Under the pieces are notes generated by a model. That model saw only the letters and a program-made list of their open reading frames with translations. It was not told where the DNA came from and ran no database searches. A stretch of DNA of 64,000 bases from Rhizobium sp. ACO-34A (GTDB lineage: Bacteria; Pseudomonadota; Alphaproteobacteria; Rhizobiales; Rhizobiaceae): NCBI GenBank assembly GCA_002600635.1, contig CP021371.1, positions 1,739,001 to 1,803,000 on the forward strand, written 5' to 3'. The number at the start of each line of letters is the position of its first letter. Position 1 is the first letter of the stretch. The translations under genes were made by a program, and so were the position numbers. Shown here piece by piece: positions 16,085 through 24,294 of this stretch.

Positions 16085-16546
16085 TCAGCTCCACTTGTCG
16101 CGGGCGCGGTCGTCGGCATCCTTGGCGCTGACCCATTGGCCGCTCGTGCCGTCCTGCATGTGTTCCTTCTTCCAGAAGGGCGCGGCGGTCTTCAGATAGT
16201 CCATCACGAAATTGGCGCCGTCGAAGGCGGCCTGCCGATGCGGCGATGCGGCGATGACCAGCACGATCTGCTCGCCGGATTCGATCCGTCCGAAACGGTG
16301 GATGGCGGTGAGGGCCTGCAACTGGAAACGTTCGATGGCCTCCAGCGCGATGCGACGCATCTCGGCCTCCGCCATGCCGGGATAGTGTTCGAGTTCAAGC
16401 GCGGAAAGCGCACCGCCCTCGTCGCGGCAAAGGCCGGTAAAGGAGACGAGTGCGCCGATATCCCGGCGGCCATTGGTGATCGCAGCCGTCTCCGTCGCGA
16501 CGTCGAAATCCGTGGATTGCACGCGGATGGTCGGAAGGATGGTCAT
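16085..16546 (-). CDS. moaE: Molybdopterin synthase catalytic subunit
   Basis: Product of 153 residues. MoaE converts precursor Z (cPMP) to molybdopterin using sulphur delivered by thiocarboxylated MoaD. Family signatures are GALVSFTGLCRDEG, LELEHYPGMAEAEM, HRFGRIESGEQIVLVIAASPHR and the active-site lysines in FWKKEHMQDGT. The frame extends to 16609, but the ATG at 16546 has AAGGAAGAGAGC immediately upstream. It is third in the run pgsA-moaD-moaE, with 69 bases separating it from moaD. Confidence 0.96.
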   Translation of the reverse strand: MTILPTIRVQSTDFDVATETAAITNGRRDIGALVSFTGLCRDEGGALSALELEHYPGMAEAEMRRIALEAIERFQLQALTAIHRFGRIESGEQIVLVIAASPHRQAAFDGANFVMDYLKTAAPFWKKEHMQDGTSGQWVSAKDADDRARDKWS

Positions 16547-16615
16547 GCTCTCTTCCTTGATGTGTTCACCGGGAACGCGAACCAAAGCGGATTGCCTGCC
16601 GGAACCCACTCCAGA

Positions 16616-16870
16616 TCATCCCCCGGTCATCGGGGGAAACAGGCCGATCTCGCGTGCTCCGGCGATGAGTTCGTCATGCTCCACATGTTCCTGGTTGATC
16701 GCAACGCGAATGGCCTTGGGAAACTGCAGGGCGTTTTCGTATTCCTCGCCGAGTGTCGCGAGATGGGCGATCAAGTCGCCCGCCGTCTTCACGTCGGCGG
16801 GAAGCTCGATCTCTTCCTCACCCTTGCCGATCCGTTCCCGCACCCAGGCGAAATAGACGAGTTTCACCAT
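16616..16870 (-). CDS. moaD: Molybdopterin synthase sulphur carrier subunit
   Basis: Product of 84 residues with a ubiquitin-like fold. It ends in the diagnostic Gly-Gly (PPMTGG), which is adenylated and thiocarboxylated. FAWVRERIGKGEEEIELP and AINQEHVEHDELI fit MoaD. The ATG at 16870 lies two bases beyond the pgsA stop, implying translational coupling. The longer frame (to 16951) lies inside pgsA and is rejected. Confidence 0.96.
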   Translation of the reverse strand: MVKLVYFAWVRERIGKGEEEIELPADVKTAGDLIAHLATLGEEYENALQFPKAIRVAINQEHVEHDELIAGAREIGLFPPMTGG

Positions 16871-16872
16871 GC

Positions 16873-17508
16873 CTATTCGTCCACGATGTGCTTCACACCG
16901 GCCTTGAAGTAGTCGTAGCCCGTGTACATGGTCAGTGCTGCAGCGATCCACAGCATGAAGATGCCGGCATAGGTGACGATCGGCAGCACGGAATGGACAT
17001 CACCCGCGGCGGATACGCCATGGATGAGGCGGTCGACATAGGCATCGCCCGCCGAACCGGCCAGCAGGAGAGCGATGGCGACCATCTGGATCGTCGTCTT
17101 CCACTTGGCGATGCGTGTCACCGGGACCGATACCGTGAGTGCGGCAAGATATTCGCGAAGGCCGGAAACGAGGATTTCGCGGCAAAGGATGATGATCGCC
17201 GCCCAGATCGTCCAGCCGGCGATCGTGCCGTCAGCCGCCATCAGCAGCAGGACCGAGGCGACAAGCAGCTTGTCGGCGATCGGGTCGAGCATGCGGCCGA
17301 TATTGGACGTCTGGTTCCAGATGCGGGCGAGATAACCGTCGAAGAAGTCGGTGATAGAAGCGAGAATGAAGAGCCACAGCGCCGTCCAGCGGGCGAAGTC
17401 GGAACTCTGCAGCTTGCCCTCGACGAAGAAGCAGAGAACGATGATCGGCACGGCCACGATGCGCGCGTATGTCAGGATATTCGGAAGATTGTATGCGCGC
17501 GATGCCAT
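16873..17508 (-). CDS. pgsA: CDP-diacylglycerol--glycerol-3-phosphate 3-phosphatidyltransferase
   Basis: Product of 211 residues, an integral membrane enzyme making phosphatidylglycerol-phosphate, the first step to phosphatidylglycerol and cardiolipin. The CDP-alcohol phosphotransferase motif begins DFFDGYLAR and continues through GRMLDPIADK, giving the pattern D-G-x2-A-R-x8-G-x3-D-x3-D. About five membrane segments are visible. It leads the minus-strand run pgsA-moaD-moaE, and uvrC lies upstream behind its own terminator. This order is common in rhizobial genomes. Confidence 0.96.
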   Translation of the reverse strand: MASRAYNLPNILTYARIVAVPIIVLCFFVEGKLQSSDFARWTALWLFILASITDFFDGYLARIWNQTSNIGRMLDPIADKLLVASVLLLMAADGTIAGWTIWAAIIILCREILVSGLREYLAALTVSVPVTRIAKWKTTIQMVAIALLLAGSAGDAYVDRLIHGVSAAGDVHSVLPIVTYAGIFMLWIAAALTMYTGYDYFKAGVKHIVDE

Positions 17509-17592
17509 GATGCCCTGCTGCCGGAAGATTTCGTTCGTAGATGACGGCTTTAAACCTGTAGCGTCAACCCAGGTTTTCTGAATCGTCTATAA

Positions 17593-17641
17593 GAAAACGC
17601 CGCCTGTCACATGCTTCGTGACGTCAGTCTGCGGCGTTTTC
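17593..17641 (-). terminator. Terminator of uvrC, overlapping its 3' end
   Basis: GCGGCGTTTTC (17631-17641) and GAAAACGCCGC (17593-17603) form an 11-bp stem whose 27-nt loop contains an inner GTCAC/GTGAC stem and the uvrC stop codon. On the minus strand the distal arm ends in TTTTCTT. Confidence 0.75.
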
Positions 17642-19651
17642 ATGGAAGTGATTGTAGACCAGACGCGCTACGGCCTCCGAAATGCCGTCGACCGCCAGAA
17701 GGTCAGACATGGCGGCACGCGAAACGGCCTTTGCGGTGCCGAAATGCTGGAGGAGAGCCCTCTTGCGTGTAGGTCCGACCCCCGAGATTTCGTCGAGCGG
17801 GTTCTTCACCATCTCCTTCTTGCGGCGAGCGCGGTGCGAACCGATCGCGAATCGGTGCGCTTCGTCGCGCAGGCGCTGGATGAAATAGAGAACCGGATCG
17901 CGCGGCGGCAGGGTAAAGTCCGGCTTGCCCTCCGCGAAAAAGCGTTCGCGGCCGGCGTCGCGGTCGACGCCCTTGGCGACGCCGATGGCCGTCACGCAGT
18001 CGCGGATACCGAGTTCATCGAGAATGGCGCGCACCGCAGTCATCTGCCCCTGACCGCCATCGATGAGGATCACGTCGGGCCAGGCCGGGAAGGGGGCGTC
18101 CGCCGAATCGTCCACGGGAACCGAACGGTCCGGCTTGCCCTCTTCCTTCAGCAGGCGTGAGAACCGCCGCGTCATCACCTCGCGCATCATGCCGAAGTCG
18201 TCGCCTGGCGTGATGTCGGTGGAGCGGATGTTGAACTTGCGGTACTGCCCCTTGACGAAGCCTTCCGGCCCCGCCACGACCATGCCGCCGACGGCATTGG
18301 TGCCCATGATGTGGGAGTTGTCGTAGATCTCGATGCGGCGAGGCATATAGGCAAGGCCGAAGGTTTCCGCGAAACCCGCAAGAAGGCGCGACTGCGAAGC
18401 CGTCTCGGCGAGCTTGCGGCCATGGGCCTCGCGCGCATTGGCGCTGACATGGTCCACCAGATCCTTCTTCTCGCCCCGCTGGGGCACGAGGATCGAGACC
18501 TTGTGTCCCGTCTTCTCTGTGAGCGCCGTCGCCAGCAGATCCTGCTCCTCGATCGTTTCGGAGAGGAGGATCTGCCGGGGACAGGGTTTGTCGTCGTAGA
18601 ACTGCGCCAGAAAGGCGTTGAGCACCTCGGCGCCGGTGAGCTGCGGGTCGGCCTTCGGAAAATAGGCGCGGTTGCCCCAGTTCTGTCCGGTGCGGAAGAA
18701 GAAGACCTGAATGCAGGAAAGCCCGCCCTCGTGATGGATGGCGAAGACATCGGCCTCTTCGACGCCGGCGGGATTGATGCCCTGATGGCTCTGGACATGC
18801 GAAAGCCCGGCAAGGCGGTCGCGGAACACGGCGGCCCGTTCGAAGTCCAGCTCCTCGGCCGCCTCGTTCATGGACCGCGCCATGGCCTCCTTGACGTTCT
18901 GGCTCTTGCCGGAAAGGAAGTCCTTGGCCTCCTTGACGAGACCGGCATAGCCTTCGTCACTGATTTCGTGGGTGCACGGGGCGGAACAGCGCTTGATCTG
19001 ATAGAGCAGGCACGGCCGCGTGCGCGTCTCGAACACGCTGTCGGTACAGGTGCGCAGCAGAAACGCCCGCTGCAGCGAGTTGATCGTCCGGCCAACCGCG
19101 CTGGCGGAAGCGAAGGGGCCGAAATAGTCGCCCTTGCGCGCCCGTGCGCCGCGATGCTTGTAGATCGCGGGGGCGCGGCTGTCGCCGGTGATCAGGATGT
19201 AGGGAAAGCTCTTGTCGTCGCGAAGCAGCACGTTAAAGCGCGGCCGCAAGCGCTTGATGAGATTCGCTTCCAGCAGCAGTGCCTCGACCTCGGTCCGGGT
19301 CGTGACGAATTCCATGTGCACGGTCTCGCGCACCATGCGCGTCAGCCGGTTGGAATGGAGCCGTCCCTGCGCATAGTTGCTGACGCGCTTCTTCAGGCTA
19401 CGCGCCTTGCCCACATAAAGAACGTCGCCATCGGAATTCAGCATTCGGTAGACGCCGGGGCCGTTCGGCAACTGCTTGACGAATTCTCCGATCAGCGCAG
19501 CGCCTGTCAGCCCCTCATGGCTGGCTCCGCCCTCGTTCCAGTCGATGGCGGTCGCGGCTTGCGGAGCTTCCGGTTCGACGACGGCGTCATCGTCTTCTTC
19601 TTCCGTCTCGTCGTAGAGAATGCCGCCATCCGGCAGCTTTCCTCCGGTCAT
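17624..19651 (-). CDS. uvrC: Excinuclease ABC subunit C
   Basis: Product of 675 residues. UvrC makes both incisions around bulky lesions in nucleotide excision repair with UvrA and UvrB. The GIY-YIG nuclease domain begins [20 protein letters not shown] (about residues 64-83). A four-cysteine cluster follows (RTCTDSVF, then [15 protein letters not shown]). The UVR helix region is near residue 260. The RNase-H-like C-terminal nuclease has [11 protein letters not shown] and [11 protein letters not shown]. Tandem helix-hairpin-helix motifs close the protein ([27 protein letters not shown]). The first 50 residues are an acidic extension. Its ATG overlaps the SDR stop codon by four bases, so the SDR gene is co-transcribed ahead of it. 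Confidence 0.97.
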   Translation of the reverse strand: MTGGKLPDGGILYDETEEEDDDAVVEPEAPQAATAIDWNEGGASHEGLTGAALIGEFVKQLPNGPGVYRMLNSDGDVLYVGKARSLKKRVSNYAQGRLHSNRLTRMVRETVHMEFVTTRTEVEALLLEANLIKRLRPRFNVLLRDDKSFPYILITGDSRAPAIYKHRGARARKGDYFGPFASASAVGRTINSLQRAFLLRTCTDSVFETRTRPCLLYQIKRCSAPCTHEISDEGYAGLVKEAKDFLSGKSQNVKEAMARSMNEAAEELDFERAAVFRDRLAGLSHVQSHQGINPAGVEEADVFAIHHEGGLSCIQVFFFRTGQNWGNRAYFPKADPQLTGAEVLNAFLAQFYDDKPCPRQILLSETIEEQDLLATALTEKTGHKVSILVPQRGEKKDLVDHVSANAREAHGRKLAETASQSRLLAGFAETFGLAYMPRRIEIYDNSHIMGTNAVGGMVVAGPEGFVKGQYRKFNIRSTDITPGDDFGMMREVMTRRFSRLLKEEGKPDRSVPVDDSADAPFPAWPDVILIDGGQGQMTAVRAILDELGIRDCVTAIGVAKGVDRDAGRERFFAEGKPDFTLPPRDPVLYFIQRLRDEAHRFAIGSHRARRKKEMVKNPLDEISGVGPTRKRALLQHFGTAKAVSRAAMSDLLAVDGISEAVARLVYNHFHENAAD

Positions 19652-20415
19652 TCATTGATCTCCGTGGCGCCCGGCACTCGCCAGGCGAGATGTTGTCCGC
19701 CGTCCAGCGCAATCATTTGGCCGGTGATCGACGGTGTGTCAAAAAGAAAGCGGATCGTCCGCCCGAATTCCTCCAGCCGCGGACCCTGCTCAAGCGGCAG
19801 CGCATCGATCTGTGCCTGAAAATCGGCTTCCGCCTGACGCACGCTCTTCAGCGTCGGTCCGGGACCGATCGCATTCACCCTGACACGCGGGGCAAAGGCC
19901 TGCGCCATGGTGTGAGTCGCCGTCATCAGCGCCGACTTCGACAGTGTATAGGAAAAAAATCTTGGTGTAAGTGCCAGAACCCGCTGGTCGATGATGTTGA
20001 CGATAAGCCCATGGGCATCCGGCGGCAATTGCTGGAGGAGGGCGGCGGAGAGGATCGCGGGCGCTCGCACATGCAGGTCGAAGTGCTGGGCGAAATGGTC
20101 GGCATTGAAGCTCTCGGCGCTGTCTTCGAGGAACACCGAGGCGTTGTTGACCAAGAGGCCGACCGGTCCAAGTTCGGCCGCCGCCATCCTCATCAGTTCG
20201 GCAGTTTCTTCGGCGTCGCACAGATCGGCTTTCAGAGCGATCGCCTTGCGTCCTTCGGCGCGTAATCGCGCGGCAAGCGCCTCGGCCTCGGCAAACGACC
20301 CGTTGCCATGGATAGCGATGGCAAAATCGTGGCGCGCCAAGTCTTCCGCTATGGCCGCGCCAAGTCTCTTCGCGGAACCGGTCACCAGAGCTGTCTTCGG
20401 TAGGCTTGCTTTCAT
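19648..20415 (-). CDS. Pteridine-reductase-like short-chain dehydrogenase
   Basis: Product of 255 residues with a Rossmann fold. The cofactor motif is TGSAKRLG, the TG-x3-R-x-G form typical of PTR1/FolM-type pteridine reductases rather than TG-x3-G-x-G. The active site has Asp in VNIIDQR in place of the usual Ser, with Tyr and Lys in YTLSKSAL. That is the D-Y-K triad of PTR1. A role in reducing dihydromonapterin/dihydrofolate-type pterins is therefore inferred. The stop overlaps the uvrC start (ATGA), so it heads the uvrC operon. The start has only a weak GGAT ribosome site. Confidence 0.82.
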   Translation of the reverse strand: MKASLPKTALVTGSAKRLGAAIAEDLARHDFAIAIHGNGSFAEAEALAARLRAEGRKAIALKADLCDAEETAELMRMAAAELGPVGLLVNNASVFLEDSAESFNADHFAQHFDLHVRAPAILSAALLQQLPPDAHGLIVNIIDQRVLALTPRFFSYTLSKSALMTATHTMAQAFAPRVRVNAIGPGPTLKSVRQAEADFQAQIDALPLEQGPRLEEFGRTIRFLFDTPSITGQMIALDGGQHLAWRVPGATEINE

Positions 20416-20781
20416 TGCGATCCAACCCGATTACCTGTGATGCTTGCTGCGCATATATGTCGTGCAACAGCGTGTTGAACAGGGGTAGTCAAAATCTTTT
20501 CGCATCAGGCGCCTGGGAAATACTTCGATTAACTTAAGTTTAATTCGGGATTAATTGAGTAATTTTATGTTTAGAATTTGTTATGGTTAACAAATTTTGT
20601 GTTGTCGCAAAGCAACATCCCAATTTGGTCACCGGTGTGCCACAATCATTTCATATTTTGGCTCTTTCAATTCCTCAATTCACCGCCATTTATTCCTTCG
20701 GAACGGGCAGGGATTTCTAACTATCGTTCTCGCCGCTGTTTGTAAGGATTAAGCGCGGCAGTGAACTGAAAGGAGACAAGT
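20416..20781. other. 366-base gene-free, partly AT-rich control region
   Basis: Between the divergent SDR-uvrC operon and the Omp25-like gene. By hand count only 14 of 60 bases are G or C in 20521-20580, far below the surroundings. It contains the perfect inverted repeat at 20575-20596. A long untranslated leader for the outer membrane protein mRNA is likely; no coding sequence is seen. Confidence 0.6.
20575..20596. promoter_or_regulatory. 9-bp perfect inverted repeat in AT-rich DNA
   Basis: AATTTGTTA (20575-20583), TGGT, TAACAAATT (20588-20596). It lies about 185 bases upstream of the Omp25-like start. The form fits a winged-helix (MarR/ArsR-type) operator, but no such regulator is adjacent. 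Confidence 0.4.
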
Positions 20782-21426
20782 ATGCGTACCCTCACTATGA
20801 TTCTTCTGGCTTCCGCCACGAGCTTTGCTGCTATCCAGGCTGCAAGTGCCGCCGACGCCGTCGACCAGATTCCGGAGGCTCCGGCCGTCACGGACAACTA
20901 TGCAGCTCCGGCTGGCAACTGGTCCGGCGCCTATGTGGGCGGTATGGCCACCTACGACTTCGGCAAGTTCGACGGTGCAAAGAACCGCGACGCCAAGGGT
21001 CTGGGCGGCGCCGTCTACGGTGGTTACAACATGCAGAACGGCCAGATCGTTTACGGTGGTGAAGCCGATATCGGTTATGCTGGCGAAGACGGCAATGCCG
21101 GCGCTGGCTACAAGGGCACCCAGGGTGTCAACGGCTCGATCCGTGGCCGCGTCGGTTACGACATGAATCCGTTCCTCGTCTACGGTACGGCCGGTCTTGC
21201 CGTTACCAACAATGAGCTGAAGAGCGCCACCGACTCCGACGAGCGCCTTGCCGCTGGTTACACCGTCGGTGCCGGTGTTGAAGCCATGGTCACCGACAAC
21301 GTCATGGCACGCGTCGAGTATCGCTACAGCGACTACCAGAAGCGTGACTTCGACCTCGACGGTACGAAGGTTACCAAGGGCTTTGACGACCACAGCGTCA
21401 AGGTTGGTATGGGCGTAAAGTTCTGA
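20782..21426 (+). CDS. Outer membrane beta-barrel protein (Omp25/RopB-like)
   Basis: Product of 214 residues with a signal peptide (cleavage after AASA, about residue 23). A barrel follows with alternating hydrophobic residues, ending KVGMGVKF. The terminal phenylalanine is the usual recognition residue for barrel assembly. WSGAYVGGMATYDFG and MARVEYRYSDYQKRDFD are typical of the OmpA-like/Omp25-31 family abundant in Rhizobiales outer membranes. AAAGGAGACAAGT gives a strong ribosome site. A long AT-rich leader precedes it and a strong terminator follows, as expected for a highly expressed envelope protein. Confidence 0.93.
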   Translation: MRTLTMILLASATSFAAIQAASAADAVDQIPEAPAVTDNYAAPAGNWSGAYVGGMATYDFGKFDGAKNRDAKGLGGAVYGGYNMQNGQIVYGGEADIGYAGEDGNAGAGYKGTQGVNGSIRGRVGYDMNPFLVYGTAGLAVTNNELKSATDSDERLAAGYTVGAGVEAMVTDNVMARVEYRYSDYQKRDFDLDGTKVTKGFDDHSVKVGMGVKF

Positions 21427-21449
21427 TCCTTGTCAGGATCGAACTCATG

Positions 21450-21478
21450 AAAAAGCCGGGCGCGAGCCCGGCTTTTTT
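21450..21478 (+). terminator. Terminator of the Omp25-like gene (bidirectional)
   Basis: GCCGGGC (21455-21461) pairs with GCCCGGC (21466-21472) around GCGA, followed by six T. An A-tract on the other side (21450-21454) lets it also terminate the minus-strand GST gene that ends at 21501. Confidence 0.92.
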
Positions 21479-21500
21479 GTTGCCTTGAATTCCTGTGGCC

Positions 21501-22097
21501 TCAGGTCTGAGGCCGCAGCGCGCCGTAATTCTCGAAGCGCTTGGTGAACTTGGCCGGCCACGCCGTCAGTTCGGTGTGACCATTTTCCCATTGGCCGGGA
21601 AAGCGCAGCATCAGGTAGCCGAGCAGGCTTGCCATCGCGAAATGGCCGCCATGCAGCTTCTTGCCGGTCTTCGGCATGTTGGCTTCGAGATGATCGAGGC
21701 CGCGAACGACCTTCGACCATTGCCGGTCGATAACCGCCTGGCTGACCAGTTCCGGTGGACGCATACGCTTTTCGTAGACGATGGCCAGCAGGCAGTCGTT
21801 GATCCCGTCGCAGAGCGCTTCCAGCAATTCCGCTTCCGTCCGCTTCTCGTCCTTCTTGGGATAGAGGCTCTTGCCGGAAATGCGGTGCAGGTAATGCATG
21901 ATCGCGCGGCTGTCGAAGATGGCGTCGCCATCGTCGGTTACCAGCGTCGGGATCTTGCCGAGCGGATTGGCATTGATCAGCACCGGCGGGTCGTCATTGG
22001 TGTTGACGGTGACCGCCTCGAGATCGATCCCGAGATAGCGGGCCGCCATGCGGACCTTCGAGGAGTAGGGCGAGGTGGAGGAAAAAAGCAGCTTCAT
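21501..22097 (-). CDS. Glutathione S-transferase family protein
   Basis: Product of 198 residues. The thioredoxin-like N-terminal domain starts MKLLFSSTSPYSSKVRMAA, with serines in the position of the glutathione-activating residue, then NPLGKIPTLVTDDG and IFDSRAIMHYL. An all-helical C-terminal domain follows. The frame is open to 22445, but that extension has no GST similarity, and the ATG at 22097 begins the canonical first strand. The substrate is unknown. It shares a strand with the RNase T2 gene 26 bases upstream and may be co-transcribed with it. Confidence 0.93.
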   Translation of the reverse strand: MKLLFSSTSPYSSKVRMAARYLGIDLEAVTVNTNDDPPVLINANPLGKIPTLVTDDGDAIFDSRAIMHYLHRISGKSLYPKKDEKRTEAELLEALCDGINDCLLAIVYEKRMRPPELVSQAVIDRQWSKVVRGLDHLEANMPKTGKKLHGGHFAMASLLGYLMLRFPGQWENGHTELTAWPAKFTKRFENYGALRPQT

Positions 22098-22123
22098 GGG
22101 GGATCCATTCTCTGGTGCGGTCT

Positions 22124-22858
22124 TTACCGTCGGGGCGGGATTGAAATGCTCTGTTGCCGGCAGCTGTTGCGGTCCACGTCCGGGCAGGTGCGGAATTCGA
22201 GGTCCTTCGTCAGGCAGATCTGAATCTCGTCGAGTTTGCCGTCTTCGCAGGTGACGGCGATGCCGCGCGGATCGAGGCCGCGATTGGCGTCGATGAACTG
22301 GGTTTCCAGAACAGCAGGCGAAATCCTCGTCTCTTTCCGGGCTGTTGCAAGGGCGGCGGGTGCCGTCACTTTTTCGTAGGCGGCGCGGGTGACGGCGAAA
22401 TAGTCGGCCTGACCGAGCCCGGAGCAGGTTCCGTGCTTGCGCCATTCATGCCCGATCAGCCCCATGCTGGGCATGATGTCGAGCATGGGACGGCCGACGC
22501 TTTCCGGGACGCGTTGTGCTGCGTCTGTCGCGCAGGATTCCGGATAGCCACGTTCGAATTGCGGCCACAGCCCGTGCACGATCAGGCCATAACTTTTCGA
22601 TGGCCCACACTGATCGCGATTACCGCCACCCGGATTGAGCGAACAGAAGGTCGGTGACCAGGAAAGCGCCAGAACGTAGTAATCGAAGCCGGTTCCGCGC
22701 GGCAGTTTCACCGGGGATGGTGTTGCAGCGGGAGGCCGCGCTGCGCTTTCCTGCTGCGGCGGAGATAGGGGTGGTTTCCCCTCGGGTTTCAGAAAGGTGT
22801 AGACGAGAGCGGCCAGTGCCAGAGCGGCGAGGGCGATGAAACCTGCATATCGGGACAT
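22124..22858 (-). CDS. Ribonuclease T2 family protein, exported
   Basis: Product of 244 residues. An N-terminal hydrophobic segment (residues 6-24) serves as signal or anchor, followed by a proline-rich linker. Both active-site blocks are present: CAS1 in YGLIVHGLWPQ and CAS2 in GHEWRKHGTC, each with its catalytic histidine. FDYYVLALSWSPTFC is also diagnostic. The enzyme should degrade RNA in the periplasm. It lies between a small secreted protein gene and a GST gene on the same strand. Confidence 0.94.
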   Translation of the reverse strand: MSRYAGFIALAALALAALVYTFLKPEGKPPLSPPQQESAARPPAATPSPVKLPRGTGFDYYVLALSWSPTFCSLNPGGGNRDQCGPSKSYGLIVHGLWPQFERGYPESCATDAAQRVPESVGRPMLDIMPSMGLIGHEWRKHGTCSGLGQADYFAVTRAAYEKVTAPAALATARKETRISPAVLETQFIDANRGLDPRGIAVTCEDGKLDEIQICLTKDLEFRTCPDVDRNSCRQQSISIPPRR

Positions 22859-22880
22859 GGCGTTCGTCTATCAATCCTGC

Positions 22881-23285
22881 CTAGCGCAGCGAGGCGCAAT
22901 GGGCGCCGTAGACATACCACGGGTCGAGACCGCTGGCGCAGTATTCAACGGAGTGGCCGACACCGGCAAGTCCCCAGGTGCTCTCGATCACGTACCAGAG
23001 CGCGCGGCGGTGGCCATCGGTTCCGGTGATCGTCGTATTGCAATAGCGGCGTTCGACGCGATGGGTCTCGTCGGCCGGCTGGAAGCGGCTTTCGCGAATG
23101 TTGCCGAAGTCCTGCACGGCAAGATCGATCTTGAGAAATTCGCGATTGTCGACAGCAAAGCGGGAGCCGACTTTGCCGGCGACCTGCTCGCAGGATGGCG
23201 TTGCCGCAAGGCTTTCGGTGGCGATAGCAAGGGGCATGAGACTGGCAAGCGACAGCGCGGCGCGGATCAGCAGACGGTTCGTCAT
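22881..23285 (-). CDS. Small secreted protein of unknown function
   Basis: Product of 134 residues with a signal peptide ending ATESLAATP (about residue 28). Cysteines in PSCEQ, RRYCNTT, VEYCASG and AHCASLR suggest two disulphides in a periplasmic fold. I do not recognise the family. The ATG at 23285 is preferred over an upstream TTG (23300) because GGGGAG lies seven bases before it. It is 22 bases upstream of the RNase T2 gene, so the two may be co-expressed exported proteins. Confidence 0.8.
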   Translation of the reverse strand: MTNRLLIRAALSLASLMPLAIATESLAATPSCEQVAGKVGSRFAVDNREFLKIDLAVQDFGNIRESRFQPADETHRVERRYCNTTITGTDGHRRALWYVIESTWGLAGVGHSVEYCASGLDPWYVYGAHCASLR

Positions 23286-23367
23286 GATGAATCTCCCCAA
23301 TGAGCCGCCACAATGTTGAGAAACACCGGCAACGTCAAGGGATCCGGCTGACCTCTCCGTCTGCCGC

Positions 23368-24219
23368 CTATTCCTCGCTCCTCAGCCAGAAGCAGCGCTG
23401 CGAGGCGAAACGATCTTGCGCCAGCACCCGCTTCAGTTCCGGCAATGCCGCATGCAACTCGTCCTTCAGCGTGTAGGGCGGGTTGACGATGATGAGGCCG
23501 GAGCCGGAAAGGCCGGTCATTTCGCGGTCGCTGCGAACCGAAAGCTCGGCGCAGAGCATCTTCGGGATCTCAAGCTCCTTGAGTGCCTGATGGAAGGCTG
23601 TGATCGGCGCGCCCTTCTTGATCGGGTACCACAGGCAATAGACGCCGGTCGAAAACCGCCGCCATGCGCGAGCGAGACCATCAACCAGCCGGTCGTATTC
23701 TCCATCTATCTCGAAAGGCGGATCGACTAGAACGATGCCGCGCTTTTCCTTCGGGGGCAGGTGGGCGCCGAGCGTCAGCCAGCCGTCGAGTTCGGTTACG
23801 CGCACCTGATAGTCACCCTCGAAAAGACGAGACAGTGCGCGGCTGTCGTCCGGGTGAAGTTCCGTCGCGGACAGACGGTCCTGCGGGCGGAAGAGCATGC
23901 GCGAGAGCTTCGGCGAACCGGGGTAAAGCCGGATGGAGCCGTCGGGATTGAGCGTGCGCACCGCCTCGAGATAAGGAGCAAGAAAGGCCGAGACCGGCGC
24001 GGGCAGCTCCGCGTCCAGCAGTCTTCCGATGCCGTCCTTCCATTCGCCTGTCTTCTGGGCCTCTTCGGACGAAAGATCGTATAGCCCGATGCCGGCATGG
24101 GTGTCGAGCAGGCGGAAGGCCTTGTCCTTCTGCTGCAGGTATACGATCAGGCGCGCCAGCACCGCATGCTTCAACACGTCGGCGAAATTGCCCGCATGGT
24201 AGATGTGGCGATAGTTCAT
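23368..24219 (-). CDS. rlmJ: 23S rRNA (adenine(2030)-N6)-methyltransferase
   Basis: Product of 283 residues, matching the usual RlmJ length. It starts MNYRHIYHAGNFADVLKH, the family's signature N-terminus. The SAM-binding part contains LDTHAGIGLYDL and the adenine-N6 motif is IVLVDPPFEIDGEYDR. NPDGSIRLYPGSPKL is also family-specific. The longer frame to 24612 is rejected because it runs into the divergent oxidoreductase. It is divergent from that gene, with a 75-base gap. Confidence 0.95.
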   Translation of the reverse strand: MNYRHIYHAGNFADVLKHAVLARLIVYLQQKDKAFRLLDTHAGIGLYDLSSEEAQKTGEWKDGIGRLLDAELPAPVSAFLAPYLEAVRTLNPDGSIRLYPGSPKLSRMLFRPQDRLSATELHPDDSRALSRLFEGDYQVRVTELDGWLTLGAHLPPKEKRGIVLVDPPFEIDGEYDRLVDGLARAWRRFSTGVYCLWYPIKKGAPITAFHQALKELEIPKMLCAELSVRSDREMTGLSGSGLIIVNPPYTLKDELHAALPELKRVLAQDRFASQRCFWLRSEE

Positions 24220-24294
24220 CTGGCGTCCTGATGGTTTCGATGATTTGTCGGAATGGGCCTTTTGGCGCTCTCGGGCTTGGAATATACAAAAGAC

